Assembly: GCA_964405375.1 (NCBI GenBank)
Contig: CAYONQ010000007.1
Coordinates: 1 to 51,960, forward strand
Direction of reading: 5' to 3'
DNA length: 51,960 nucleotides
From: CAYONQ01 sp964405375
GTDB taxonomy: Bacteria > Planctomycetota > Phycisphaerae > Sedimentisphaerales > Anaerobacaceae
A program made the translations under genes and the position numbers. The notes beneath the pieces were generated by a model, which worked only from the letters and a program-made list of their open reading frames with translations, was not told where the DNA came from and did not search any database. Positions 8,169 through 16,692 of this stretch are shown piece by piece. Each line of letters begins with the position of its first letter. Position 1 is the stretch's first letter.

Positions 8169-8197
8169 AATCTATCGCAAAACGAGGCCTTTGTCAA
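8169..8197 (-). promoter_or_regulatory. Strong sigma70-type promoter of hldD operon
   Basis: On the minus strand a perfect TTGACA (8197-8192), a 17-nt spacer, then TAGATT (8174-8169). It lies between the terminator at 8234-8261 and the hldD start at 8140. Confidence 0.7.
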
Positions 8198-8233
8198 ATG
8201 TTTAAGTGCGGTCCAGGCAGGTTTTGTGTGCAT

Positions 8234-8261
8234 AAAAAAACCGCCCAGCGAATTGGGCGGT
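8234..8261 (-). terminator. Rho-independent terminator
   Basis: Stem ACCGCCCA (8240-8247) and TGGGCGGT (8254-8261) with a 6-nt loop. On the minus strand it is followed by seven T. It closes the small transcription unit encoding the 31-aa peptide. Confidence 0.85.
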
Positions 8262-8293
8262 AAGGAAGAAAAATGAAAAGGCCGGGATGTTTA

Positions 8294-8389
8294 TTAACAC
8301 ATAGCGAGGTAGCTGGCAATCGCCAGAATCAGAATCCGCCTTTTGTTGAAAGTAAACGGAAGCCAGATTTCATAGTAGAATCTTTTCAT
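8294..8389 (-). CDS. Small hydrophobic peptide (31 aa) in its own transcription unit
   Basis: A 31-codon ORF, ATG at 8389, TAA at 8294. The peptide begins MKRFYYEIWLPF, has a central basic patch (KRR), and ends in a hydrophobic stretch ILILAIASYLAMC, so it looks membrane-active or membrane-anchored. GAG and AGGG lie 3-11 nt upstream as a possible ribosome-binding site. It has its own promoter (8443-8472), a leader of about 45 nt, and a strong terminator 33 nt after the stop. I recognise no family. It could be a type I toxin-like peptide, a small membrane regulator, or a dual-function small RNA. Confidence 0.55.
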   Translation of the reverse strand: MKRFYYEIWLPFTFNKRRILILAIASYLAMC

Positions 8390-8442
8390 CACCCTACTCG
8401 AAAGCCAGAACTGTTTTGTTTTGCTTTTTCTATTACGGTATT

Positions 8443-8472
8443 ATTATAACCTAAAGTGGTCGCCAAATGCAA
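8443..8472 (-). promoter_or_regulatory. Sigma70-type promoter of the small peptide gene
   Basis: On the minus strand TTGCAT (8472-8467), an 18-nt spacer, then TATAAT (8448-8443), continuing as TATAATAATACCG. The spacer 8473-8632 behind it holds no gene. Confidence 0.6.
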
Positions 8473-8632
8473 GGGAAATTATCTTGTCTCGACGTAAGTG
8501 CTTTTTAATAAAGCGGTTGTGCGGCGGGCCTCTGCGAAATTTTTGTCCGCCTAAAAATCACTTCCTGACCGCTGTTGACGGCTCGAAGAGAACGTTAAAA
8601 GGCAATCAACATTCTACCGGTAATCAATTGTA

Positions 8633-9886
8633 TCAGGCCAGTTTTCCGACCGCTTCAGCGACCGCTTTGGCTATTGGTATCCGCTGCGGGCAGCGGGCCT
8701 CTGCAAGGCTGTAATCGACAGCGAGCAGCTTGTTTCTTACGCTGCCGGGGATTTGTGCGAATAATTCCCTTGCGTGCTGTCTGTCGCCGTAGCTGTTGTA
8801 GTACATCAGATAGCGCATAATGTCACTGACGTAGGGGGTGTCCGGCAGGGCCGAATCGCAGAGACGTGCGCAGCCGGCACAATAGCCGGTGCAGGTTGCA
8901 TTGGCGTATTGCTTGAAGACATCCATATCCGCCTGTGTGATTTCGGTTTTATCCAGTGCGGCGGCGATATTCAGGGTCAGATGAGCGATGTTGTCCCTGC
9001 CGACGCAGGCGGTGGTGATTCTTTTATCTTCGAGCACGGCTTTTAGCTTTGCCTGGCCTTCGGTGAAGCCCTTCTTGAGGAAGTGTTCGGTCAGTTTTTT
9101 ATCCTTTTCTGTTTGAATTTCTTTTGCCTGGGTCTTCATAGCGATAACGCCGATACCTGCTTTATGACAGGCGTCAACGGCGGCCTGCAGTTCGGCATCC
9201 TGCATCAGCCGGAAGTTGTAGCTTGTCATTACGGCGTCAATCCAGTCGAGCTTTGCCGCGGCTTCGAGGCACTGTGCCATATTTCTGTGGGTGCTGAAGC
9301 CGAAGAAGCGAATGAGCTTTCGTTTTTTTGCGTCTTCGACCCAGCGCCTTAATTCGTCATTTAGCTGAGCGGGGTCACTCATGCCGTGAACGCCGTAGTA
9401 TAAATCAATGTAGTTCGTATTCATTCTTTTGAGAGAGGCCTGAAGACGTTCTTCAACCTTCTTTACGATGGCCTGTGGAGTCGGCTCTTTTCCTGCGCTC
9501 GATGCCTTTGAGGTAATGAACAAGTTCTTTCGCATTTCCGGGTTTCTCGAGATGAATTTGCCTATGCCCAGCTCGCTGTTTCCGCCTGAATAACCGTAGG
9601 CGGAGTCCCAGTAGCTGACACCCCACTGCAGTGCCTTTATTAGTACGATTTGGTTTTCGCCGACATCGAACATTGTTCCCACCGCCAGGCAGGGGACTTC
9701 AATACCGGTTTTACCTAATTTTCGTTTAGGCACCTGCGGTAATTCGGGCTCTTTGGTCTTCTCCGGGGCGGCTGGTTCGTTCGGGCCGGCCTTTATTTTT
9801 GCTGATGTAACAACGGAGCCGAGTCCCGCTGCTCCCATCGCCTTTAGGAAGTTCCTTCTATCGATTTTGTTTTGTTTTTCTTTCAT
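8633..9886 (-). CDS. Tat-exported aldo/keto reductase with C-terminal Fe-S motif (copy 1)
   Basis: NADPH-dependent aldo/keto reductase of 417 residues. A twin-arginine leader (RRNFLK, 10-15) is followed by an alanine/glycine-rich region and a proline-rich linker. The AKR barrel begins at KRKLGKTG (about 54). The catalytic tetrad is intact: Asp94, Tyr99, Lys127, His167. The C-terminus carries CTGYCAGCARLC (Cys-x3-Cys-x2-Cys-x3-Cys) and a later ARCPQRIPI, like the [4Fe-4S]-bearing AKR branch. ATG start with GGAGG at good spacing. It is the last gene of the long redox operon and the most downstream of three tandem copies. Substrate unknown. Confidence 0.88.
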   Translation of the reverse strand: MKEKQNKIDRRNFLKAMGAAGLGSVVTSAKIKAGPNEPAAPEKTKEPELPQVPKRKLGKTGIEVPCLAVGTMFDVGENQIVLIKALQWGVSYWDSAYGYSGGNSELGIGKFISRNPEMRKNLFITSKASSAGKEPTPQAIVKKVEERLQASLKRMNTNYIDLYYGVHGMSDPAQLNDELRRWVEDAKKRKLIRFFGFSTHRNMAQCLEAAAKLDWIDAVMTSYNFRLMQDAELQAAVDACHKAGIGVIAMKTQAKEIQTEKDKKLTEHFLKKGFTEGQAKLKAVLEDKRITTACVGRDNIAHLTLNIAAALDKTEITQADMDVFKQYANATCTGYCAGCARLCDSALPDTPYVSDIMRYLMYYNSYGDRQHARELFAQIPGSVRNKLLAVDYSLAEARCPQRIPIAKAVAEAVGKLA

Positions 9887-9914
9887 CGTATTAACCTCCG
9901 AAAATGATTGACGT

Positions 9915-11143
9915 TCAGGCCAATTTTGCGACTGCTTCAGCGATGAATTTTCCTATCGGTATCCGCTGTGGGCAGCGGGCCTCTGCTCTGCTGTAATCGA
10001 TGTTGAGTAATTTATTTCTTACCTCGCCGGGGATTTGAGCAAAGAGTTCCCTTGCGTGCTGTCTGTCACCATAGCTATTATAATACATCAAGTACCGCAT
10101 AATGTCACTGACGTAGGGGGTATCCGGCAAAATCGAGTCGCAGATGTCGGCGCAGCCGGCACAATAGCCGGTACAGGTCGCTTTGGCGTATTCAGCCAAA
10201 ACCTTCATATCTGCGGCGGTAAGTTCGGTCTTATCCAGCACAGCGGCGACGTTCGAGGTTAAAAGGGCGATATTTTCCATTTTTACACAGGCGGAGCTGA
10301 ACCTTTCATCCTGCAAAACGACTTTTACACTTGCCTGTCCCTCGGTGAAGCCCTTTTGGAGAAAATGCTGAACCAGCGTTTTGGGTTCTTCGGGTTCGGC
10401 CCCTTTTGCCTGGGTCTTCATAGCGATAATACCGATGCCTGCTTTGTGGCAGGTGTCGATGGCGGCCTGCAATTCGGCGTCCTGCATCAATCGAAAGTTG
10501 TATTTTAGCATTATGGCATCAATCCAGTCGAGCTTTGCGGCTGCGGCGAGGCATTGGGCGGAATTCTTATGGGTGCTGAAGCCGAAGAAGCGAATCAGTT
10601 TGCGTTTTTTTGCACTTTCGGCCCACTGCTTTAATTCGTCGGTTAGCCGTGCCGGGTCGGACAGCATATAAGCGCCGTAGTACAGGTCGATGTACTCGGT
10701 GTTCATTCTTTTCAGAGAGCCGGCGAGACGTTCCTCCACCTCTGCGACGGTTCCCGCCTTTGCCGCCTTGCTGACGATGAACAGGTCCTTTCGCAGCTTG
10801 GGGTTATTCAGCAGGAATTTGCCTATGCCAAGCTCGCTGTTTCCGCCTGCGGAGATATTAGAGGTATCCCAGTAGTTAACGCCCCATTGAAGGGTGCCTC
10901 TTAAGACGGCCTGGTTCTCGACGGTATTAAACGACGCCCCGAGAGATAGGCAGGGGACATCAACGCCGGTTTTGCCTAATTTTCGTTTAGGCACCTGTGG
11001 GAATTTTGCTTCTTGTGCTTCTGAAGTGTTTGCATCATTTGTTGTTGCCATTGCTTCGGTTGAGACAAAGGCAGGGGCCAGCCCGGCAGCCCCCACAGTT
11101 TTTAAAAAATCCCTTCTATCGAGTTTGTTTTGTTTTTTTTCAC
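9915..11143 (-). CDS. Tat-type aldo/keto reductase, degenerate copy 2 (frameshift in leader)
   Basis: Closely related to both neighbours. The open frame covers 9915-11096 and would begin MGAAGL, inside the leader. Upstream, GGAGGT (11156-11151) and GTG (11143) are correctly spaced, but an A8 run (11140-11133) puts the frame off by one. With one more A the leader reads MKKKQNKLDRRDFLK, a proper twin-arginine signal. The catalytic Tyr is Ser (DTSNIS, residue 82 of the short form) and the histidine position is Tyr (YYGAYMLSD), whereas copies 1 and 3 keep both. The C-terminal cysteine motif is intact. It is probably a decaying copy or a pseudoenzyme; the frameshift could also be slippage-corrected or a sequencing error. 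Confidence 0.8.
11133..11140 (-). other. Homopolymer A8 tract disrupting the Tat leader
   Basis: Eight T on the plus strand (A8 in the coding strand) directly after the GTG start. Eight gives a stop 12 codons on; nine restores the RR leader. This is a potential slippage or error site. Confidence 0.6.
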
Positions 11144-11171
11144 CGTGTTAACCTCCGAAAATGATTGACGT

Positions 11172-12419
11172 TCAGGCCAATTTGCTGACTGCTTCGGCGA
11201 TGAATTTTCCTATCGGTATCCGCTGCGGACAGCGGGTTTCTGCTCTGCTGTAATCGACGCTGATTAACTTATTTCTTACCTCGCCGGGGATTTGAGCAAA
11301 AAGTTCCCTTGCGTGCTGTCTGTCACCATAGTTGTTATAGTACATCAAATATCGCATAATGTCACTGACGTAGGGCATATCGGGCAGGGCCGAGTCGCAG
11401 ATGTCGGCACAGCCGGCACAATAGCCGCTGCAGGTCGCCTCGGCATATTGCTTGAGAATACCCTTATCGGCTTGTGTGAGTTTGGTTTTATCGAGCACTG
11501 CGGCGACGTTCGAGGTTAAAGCAGCAACGTTATTCATACCGACGCAGGCGGAGCTTATCCTTTCATCTTCCAGGACGGCCTTTATCTTTGCCTGTTGTTC
11601 GGTGAAGCCACGGTTCAGGAAGTGACTGACCAGTTTTTTATCCTCTTCGGTACCGATTTTCTCACCCGCCTCTAATTTCCTACGCTCATTGAAGGTCAGG
11701 GCCACGGTCTTCATAGCGATAAGGCCGATGCCCGCCTTGTAGCAGGTGTCGACGGCGTCGGTTATTTCGGTGTTCTGCATCAGGCGGAAGTTGTAGCTTG
11801 TCATTAGTGCATCAATCCAGCCGAGCTTTGCGGCGGCGGTGAGGCACTGGGGGATATTTTTGTGGATGCTAAAGCCGAAGAACCGTATCAGCTTGCGTTT
11901 TTTTGCATTTTCGACCCACTTTTTTAGCTCGTTGGTCAGCCGTGCCGGGTCGTTCAGGCCGTGAACGCCGTAGTACAAGTCGATGTATTCCGTATTCATT
12001 TTTTTAAGAGAGCTTGTGAGACGTTCTTCCACATCCGCTACACTTCTTGCCCCTGATGCCTTAGTAACAATGAATAATTTTTTGCGGGCATCGGGATTCT
12101 TCGACAGGAATTTGCCTATCTCAATTTCGCTGTTTCCGCCTACGTAGCTGTTGGCCGTATCCCAGTAGTTAACCCCCCACTGGAAGGCGGCTCTTAAAAT
12201 GGTCTGGTTGTCAAGCCGGTTTGTCCCGAGTGACAGGCAGGAGACCTCAACGCCTGTTTTGCCTAATTTTCGTTTAGGGACGTGGGGGAATTTTGGCTCT
12301 TGTGTTTTCTCGGGGGCATTTGGCTCGTTATTTGTCGCCCCTGCGAAGGCGGGGGCAAGTCCTGCTGCGCCTATCGCCTTTAAGAAGTTTCTTCTGTCGA
12401 TTTTATTTTGTTTTTTCAC
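11172..12419 (-). CDS. Tat-exported aldo/keto reductase (copy 3)
   Basis: 415 residues from the GTG at 12419, chosen because its distance from GGAG matches the other two copies; a TTG (12434) frame is longer. The twin-arginine signal KIDRRNFLK and the AKR barrel are present, with an intact tetrad (Asp87, Tyr92, Lys120, His153). The C-terminal cysteine motif is CSGYCAGCADIC. Compared with copies 1 and 2 it has a short insertion in the barrel (LTFNERRKLEAGEKIG). It is the most upstream of the three tandem copies and follows the broken enolase-family gene. Likely periplasmic after Tat export; substrate unknown. Confidence 0.86.
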   Translation of the reverse strand: MKKQNKIDRRNFLKAIGAAGLAPAFAGATNNEPNAPEKTQEPKFPHVPKRKLGKTGVEVSCLSLGTNRLDNQTILRAAFQWGVNYWDTANSYVGGNSEIEIGKFLSKNPDARKKLFIVTKASGARSVADVEERLTSSLKKMNTEYIDLYYGVHGLNDPARLTNELKKWVENAKKRKLIRFFGFSIHKNIPQCLTAAAKLGWIDALMTSYNFRLMQNTEITDAVDTCYKAGIGLIAMKTVALTFNERRKLEAGEKIGTEEDKKLVSHFLNRGFTEQQAKIKAVLEDERISSACVGMNNVAALTSNVAAVLDKTKLTQADKGILKQYAEATCSGYCAGCADICDSALPDMPYVSDIMRYLMYYNNYGDRQHARELFAQIPGEVRNKLISVDYSRAETRCPQRIPIGKFIAEAVSKLA

Positions 12420-12476
12420 CACGCTAAGCTCCAAAAATAATCAGCATTTAATCAATAACATTCTATCATTACTCTG

Positions 12477-13885
12477 TCAGGGACGGGTTTTAATTATTTT
12501 ACCATTTTTATCTATATGAATTTCCGTCTTGCCTTGTTCTATTAGCTGCAGTATCTCGTCTTTGAGCTCTACTCCAAGCCCTGGCTTATTGGGGATATGG
12601 ATATAGCCATCCTTGTCAATGCGAAGGGGGGTTTTTATAGTCATATCTCGTATTTCTACCGTTCTTCTCTGTGAAAGGGGGTATTCGATGTATGGACAGA
12701 GTTCCTCGTGCTGCTTGATAGAGCCAATCATCTGCAGGGTTGTAGCCATTCCGAGTCCGCCTAACCAGAGATGCGGGATGCCCTTTTTTCCTTTTGACCT
12801 TGCCATCAACATTATCTTTCTGGCCTCGGTAAATCCCCCGCAGATGTCGAGGTCCGGCTGGGCTATATCATACAGGCCGTCTTCCAGATATGTCTGGAAG
12901 GTGCGAAGGCCGTGCCCACCTCGGAACCTGCTGTTGGAATGTCCGTGGAGGCCGTAAGTATGGCCAGGGCTTTTCTGTTCCTTCTCGCTAACGGCTCTTC
13001 AAGGAAACGGACATTGAGCTGTTCAAAGACTTTTATCATTTCCAGCGCTTCTTCAAGCGAGTAACCGCCATCCTGTTGTCCGTCAACCAATATGTCCATC
13101 TTATCTCCCACCGCAGCCCTTATCGCTTTACCTAATTTTAACGCTCTTTCGGGGTTCGGGACATCTCTTGTTCTAATTTTTATGGCGGTATAGTTTTGTT
13201 TCGAATAATCCAGAATTTCCTTAACTCGCTGCTCTATCGGCGTCCCTATAGTCCCTGAGGATATATAAGCTCTGACTTTGCCTCCGGGTCCTCCAAAAAG
13301 CTCGTAGAGTGGTTTTCCCTCTGCTTTACCGATTATGTCCCACTGTGCCGACTCCAGAATCGACACCGCTTTTCTATATGACTTTATTGCCAGGTCGATA
13401 GCTGATACATGTTTCGCTGGGCCGATGCCATTCTCTCTAAGTGCTTCGTAGTCCTCTATCGGGTCATTGGCGTAGAAACAGTTAACTCTCCAGTGCAGCT
13501 GGGCTGTGGTTTTTTCGACGTCATAAGGGCTTTTTCCAATAACAAAGTCTCTGAGCCGCAACACTTCGGCCAATCGCAATCTACCGTACCATTCTTCGCC
13601 GTGCCATATTGCGCTTGTTCCTTTTATTTTGGGATTTGAGGTTGACATCACTACCACAATTTCACTCTCCGCTCCTGAAGCTACATCGACCCAGGCGGCC
13701 TTGACGTCCGTTATTACCAATTCATCAACCTGCTGGGTTTCTTTCTGCACACCGCTTGTGTCACGTTCGCCTGCTGTTGTAATGCTCAAAGATGCCTCCA
13801 GAACCAGCGCGGCTGTGAGCAAAAATATACCGAGCTTTTTCATAACCTTGCGTCCGCTTTCATTGATTTTACTTTGTTTTCTCAT
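12477..13885 (-). pseudogene. Enolase-superfamily (mandelate racemase / muconate lactonizing type) protein, frameshifted
   Basis: Two frames make one protein. The first (13885 down to 12863) has a signal-peptide-like start, the N-terminal capping domain, and the barrel motifs IKIRT, DILVDGQ, RFLEEPL and PTAGSE, which carry the lysine and metal ligands of this superfamily. Near 12905 the frame is lost. A shift restores GLRTFQTYLEDGLYDIAQPD, then DICGGFTEARKIM, which joins the second open frame ending at 12477 (PHLWLGGLG). A one-base deletion explains this. Two starts are possible: ATG 13885, whose upstream region copies the aldo/keto reductase leader, or ATG 13843, which opens a Sec-like signal MKKLGIFLLTAALVL. 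Could be an assembly error. Confidence 0.75.
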
Positions 13886-13928
13886 CGCGCTAAGCTCCAA
13901 AAATGATTTGCTGGGACTTTATTTTGCG

Positions 13929-15686
13929 TTAAATCACGGGTCGCCAAGTCAGCAGTAATCTCCTATTGGCGCTTCTTGTCTCGCCTTCTGCGGAGATGCG
14001 TATGGCTTTTCTACCGCTTACGGGGCATTCGTGTTCGCAGACTCCGCAGCCGATACATTTTTCAATATCAATAAAAGGCCTCTGCAGTCGGACCTGAATC
14101 TCGATTTTACCGCCTGCAGCAGGGATTTTTTCAAATTGATTGTCTGGTGAAATCTCTATTGAATTTTCAGTGTTTGCCGTGATTTTCCTGCGTTCGCCGG
14201 TTTCGGTAACGCAATAGTAATCGCCTGTGGCAAATTTATCAGGTGCGATGTTCTCCTCGACGGTTTCTATTAGTTTATCCGTTGTTTTTTTCACTGTCAA
14301 GACACCGTCTCTTACCGTATTGAAAACCACCTGCGTATAGATTGCCTTTGGGCTGAGAGGACAGTTTTCCTCACAGACGATGCAGGGCTTGTCCATCGCC
14401 CAGGGCAGGCATCGGTTTCGGTCAACGAATGCGGTTCCTATTTTGATTGGGCCTGCGTCGGCGAACTCGCCGAGTCCCTTTTTTTCGGAAAGCGTAATCG
14501 GCCTGATGGCCGAGGTCGGACAGGCCTGTCCGCAGGCGACGCAGTTCAACTGACAGCCGCTCGAGCCGATTCGATTATTCAATACGGGTGTCCAGAGGTT
14601 TTCCAGCCCCCCTTCGATGCCGCCGGGCTGAATGACGTTTGTGGGACAGGTGCGCATACATTGGCCGCACTTGATACATCTTTTCAGGAATTCTTCCTCG
14701 GCCAGCGCTCCTGGCGGCCGGATGGCCCTGTAGTGCCAGTTGCTTCCTAATTTATTGCTCAGCCGAACCGCCGGCACCGCCAGAATTCCGCCAGCGAGCG
14801 AGAGCACAAATCCCCTGCGTGAGACATCGGGGTTTGCGGTTTCGCCTGCTAATGACGGCCGGCTCTGGTAGCTGATTATCTCATCTTTGCAATCTTCTCG
14901 GCAGTTAAAACAAAGGACGCACTCGCTTATTTTTATATTGGCTGCCGGCTCGCAGCCGCCTTCACAATGGGTTTCGCAGAGTTTGCAGTCGGAGCATTCG
15001 GTCTGGTTTTTGCCAATTCGCCAGAGGGCGAATCTGCCGAGGAGCCCGAACAGCGCACCGAGCGGACAGATGAATCTGCAGTAGAACCGCGGGATGACGA
15101 GGTTAAGAAGTACCGCTGTGAAAAATATCGCAAGTATCAGCCAGGCGCCTTCGTAGAAGCGCTCACCTGCCGAGGCGAGGTTGACGGGGCTATCGGCGAG
15201 CGGCAGCAGGACGAGGTTGAAGGAGCGTGTTACCAGCGGTATCGGGTCGAGCAGGCCTGTCTGGAGGGTGGCGGCGAGTGAGGGGAAGGCGGCGGCAGCG
15301 AGAAAAAATATGAGGATGAGATATTTTATACACTGCGGCCATCGGTATCTGTTGAGGCGGATTTTTTGTGCCGCCGATTTTTTTCGGTTGCCGAGAAATC
15401 CCGTGAAGTGATGCAGCGAGCCGAAGGGGCAGACCCAGCTACAGAAGAACCGGCCGAGGATGAGCGTTAGTATAACGGTGGCCAGCGCCCACAAAAGCGA
15501 TGCGTAAAGCGTGTGGGTGGTCAGTATTGTCCCGATTGCCACTAACGGGTCGAGCTGTAGGAACCAGTTGACCGGCCAGTGGCGTAGCTGCCAGAATTTA
15601 TCGCCTACGGTACCGACTATGCAGAACCAGACAAACAATGCGAAAAAGAAGACCTGGCTTATCCGTCTGGCCGTTACAATCTTCAT
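13929..15686 (-). CDS. NapH-like membrane polyferredoxin fused to a Fe-S domain
   Basis: A 585-residue electron-transfer protein. The N-terminal half has about five membrane spans and two NapH/MauN-type motifs, CSWVCPFGSLHHFTG and CRFICPLGALFGL. Several cysteine clusters follow: CSDCKLCETHC, CVLCFNCREDC, then SRRGFVLSLAGG (about 288) resembling an internal Tat leader, then CIKCGQCMRTCP, CVACGQACP, CIVCEENCP and CIGCGVCEHECP. This looks like a NapH-type membrane unit fused to a NapG-type periplasmic ferredoxin. It should pass electrons between the membrane and periplasmic enzymes. It sits 10 nt after the DUF362 gene in the redox operon. Confidence 0.88.
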   Translation of the reverse strand: MKIVTARRISQVFFFALFVWFCIVGTVGDKFWQLRHWPVNWFLQLDPLVAIGTILTTHTLYASLLWALATVILTLILGRFFCSWVCPFGSLHHFTGFLGNRKKSAAQKIRLNRYRWPQCIKYLILIFFLAAAAFPSLAATLQTGLLDPIPLVTRSFNLVLLPLADSPVNLASAGERFYEGAWLILAIFFTAVLLNLVIPRFYCRFICPLGALFGLLGRFALWRIGKNQTECSDCKLCETHCEGGCEPAANIKISECVLCFNCREDCKDEIISYQSRPSLAGETANPDVSRRGFVLSLAGGILAVPAVRLSNKLGSNWHYRAIRPPGALAEEEFLKRCIKCGQCMRTCPTNVIQPGGIEGGLENLWTPVLNNRIGSSGCQLNCVACGQACPTSAIRPITLSEKKGLGEFADAGPIKIGTAFVDRNRCLPWAMDKPCIVCEENCPLSPKAIYTQVVFNTVRDGVLTVKKTTDKLIETVEENIAPDKFATGDYYCVTETGERRKITANTENSIEISPDNQFEKIPAAGGKIEIQVRLQRPFIDIEKCIGCGVCEHECPVSGRKAIRISAEGETRSANRRLLLTWRPVI

Positions 15687-15696
15687 AATTACGCCT

Positions 15697-16692
15697 TTAA
15701 TCTATTGCAGCGAATACCGGTTTAAGGGATTCGTAGTTAGTTGTTCCGGCACCGGCCTGCTGGGCCTTTGTGAGGTAAGGCAAATCTGAGACTTTCAGGT
15801 CGAGGAGGCCGCAGCCGTAGGAATCAGCCGCTACCATATCGGTGCTTGCAATCAGTGTATTTGCACGTCTTAAATCGGACAGTGACCCGCCTGTCGGGCC
15901 ATTGGTGGCCATAACCTCGGTGCCGTCTAATATGACCAGAGTCGGCTTTGCCATCATAGCCAGCTCGGCGATGATGGTGTTGATGTCCTGGTGAAAGATG
16001 TTGCGTCGTCCGCCCAGAAGGCCGTACCAGTTTTTCATCGACATAGATGCTCCGCTTCTGTGATGGTCTTTGACGGGTGCGATGCCAATCAGCTTGTCTA
16101 TTTTCTCGAAAGGCCTGAAGAATATAGGCCAATTCCTGATGAGCTTGCCGCCTTCGAGTGTGGTGTGTTTGAAAAGGTGGTTTTTTGGCAATATGACTTC
16201 GGCGCCGGCGGCTTCCGCCGCTTTGCCTATGCCGCTTAATGTAAAGCAGCTTAAAGGGTCGTTGATTGGATTGTCGGTAACGTAGACCTTTTTTGCTCCG
16301 CTGCCGTAGCAGAGGCGAACCACCTCTGCGATGAGTTCGGGATTGGCTGTGGCACCGAGCATCGGCGGCGATGCAAATGCGACGTTCGGCTTAATCGCAA
16401 CGGTTTCACCCGGCTTGACGAATCTTTTTAGACCGCCTAACAATTCTATCGCTTTGTTGACGGTTTCAATCCTGTTTGTGCCTTTGACAATGCTGATTGT
16501 TTGGCCGGGGCGGTGTGGTATCGAGAAGTCGGGTAATGTTACAAGCTCTTCCGGCTTGCCGGCGGCTGTCGGCCCGGCGGGGTCATAGAGCAGGTACGAG
16601 GCGGTACCGGCTGCGGCAATCGAGGCGGTTGCCTTGCCTGCCCGTGCCAGGAATTGTCTTCGCCCGAATTTTTCGGTTGTTTTTTCAGTCAT
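15697..16692 (-). CDS. DUF362 domain protein with Tat signal
   Basis: 331 residues. The leader FGRRQFLARAGKATASIAAAG (about 9-29) is a twin-arginine signal. The DUF362 core contains IKPNVAFASPP, YVTDNPI, and HHRSGASMSMKNWYGLLGGRR. The DUF362 family is linked to Fe-S or redox proteins but has no firmly assigned reaction. It overlaps the upstream gene by 4 nt (ATGA) and precedes the polyferredoxin, so the three probably form one exported redox module. No cysteine-rich ferredoxin motif in this copy. Confidence 0.86.
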   Translation of the reverse strand: MTEKTTEKFGRRQFLARAGKATASIAAAGTASYLLYDPAGPTAAGKPEELVTLPDFSIPHRPGQTISIVKGTNRIETVNKAIELLGGLKRFVKPGETVAIKPNVAFASPPMLGATANPELIAEVVRLCYGSGAKKVYVTDNPINDPLSCFTLSGIGKAAEAAGAEVILPKNHLFKHTTLEGGKLIRNWPIFFRPFEKIDKLIGIAPVKDHHRSGASMSMKNWYGLLGGRRNIFHQDINTIIAELAMMAKPTLVILDGTEVMATNGPTGGSLSDLRRANTLIASTDMVAADSYGCGLLDLKVSDLPYLTKAQQAGAGTTNYESLKPVFAAID

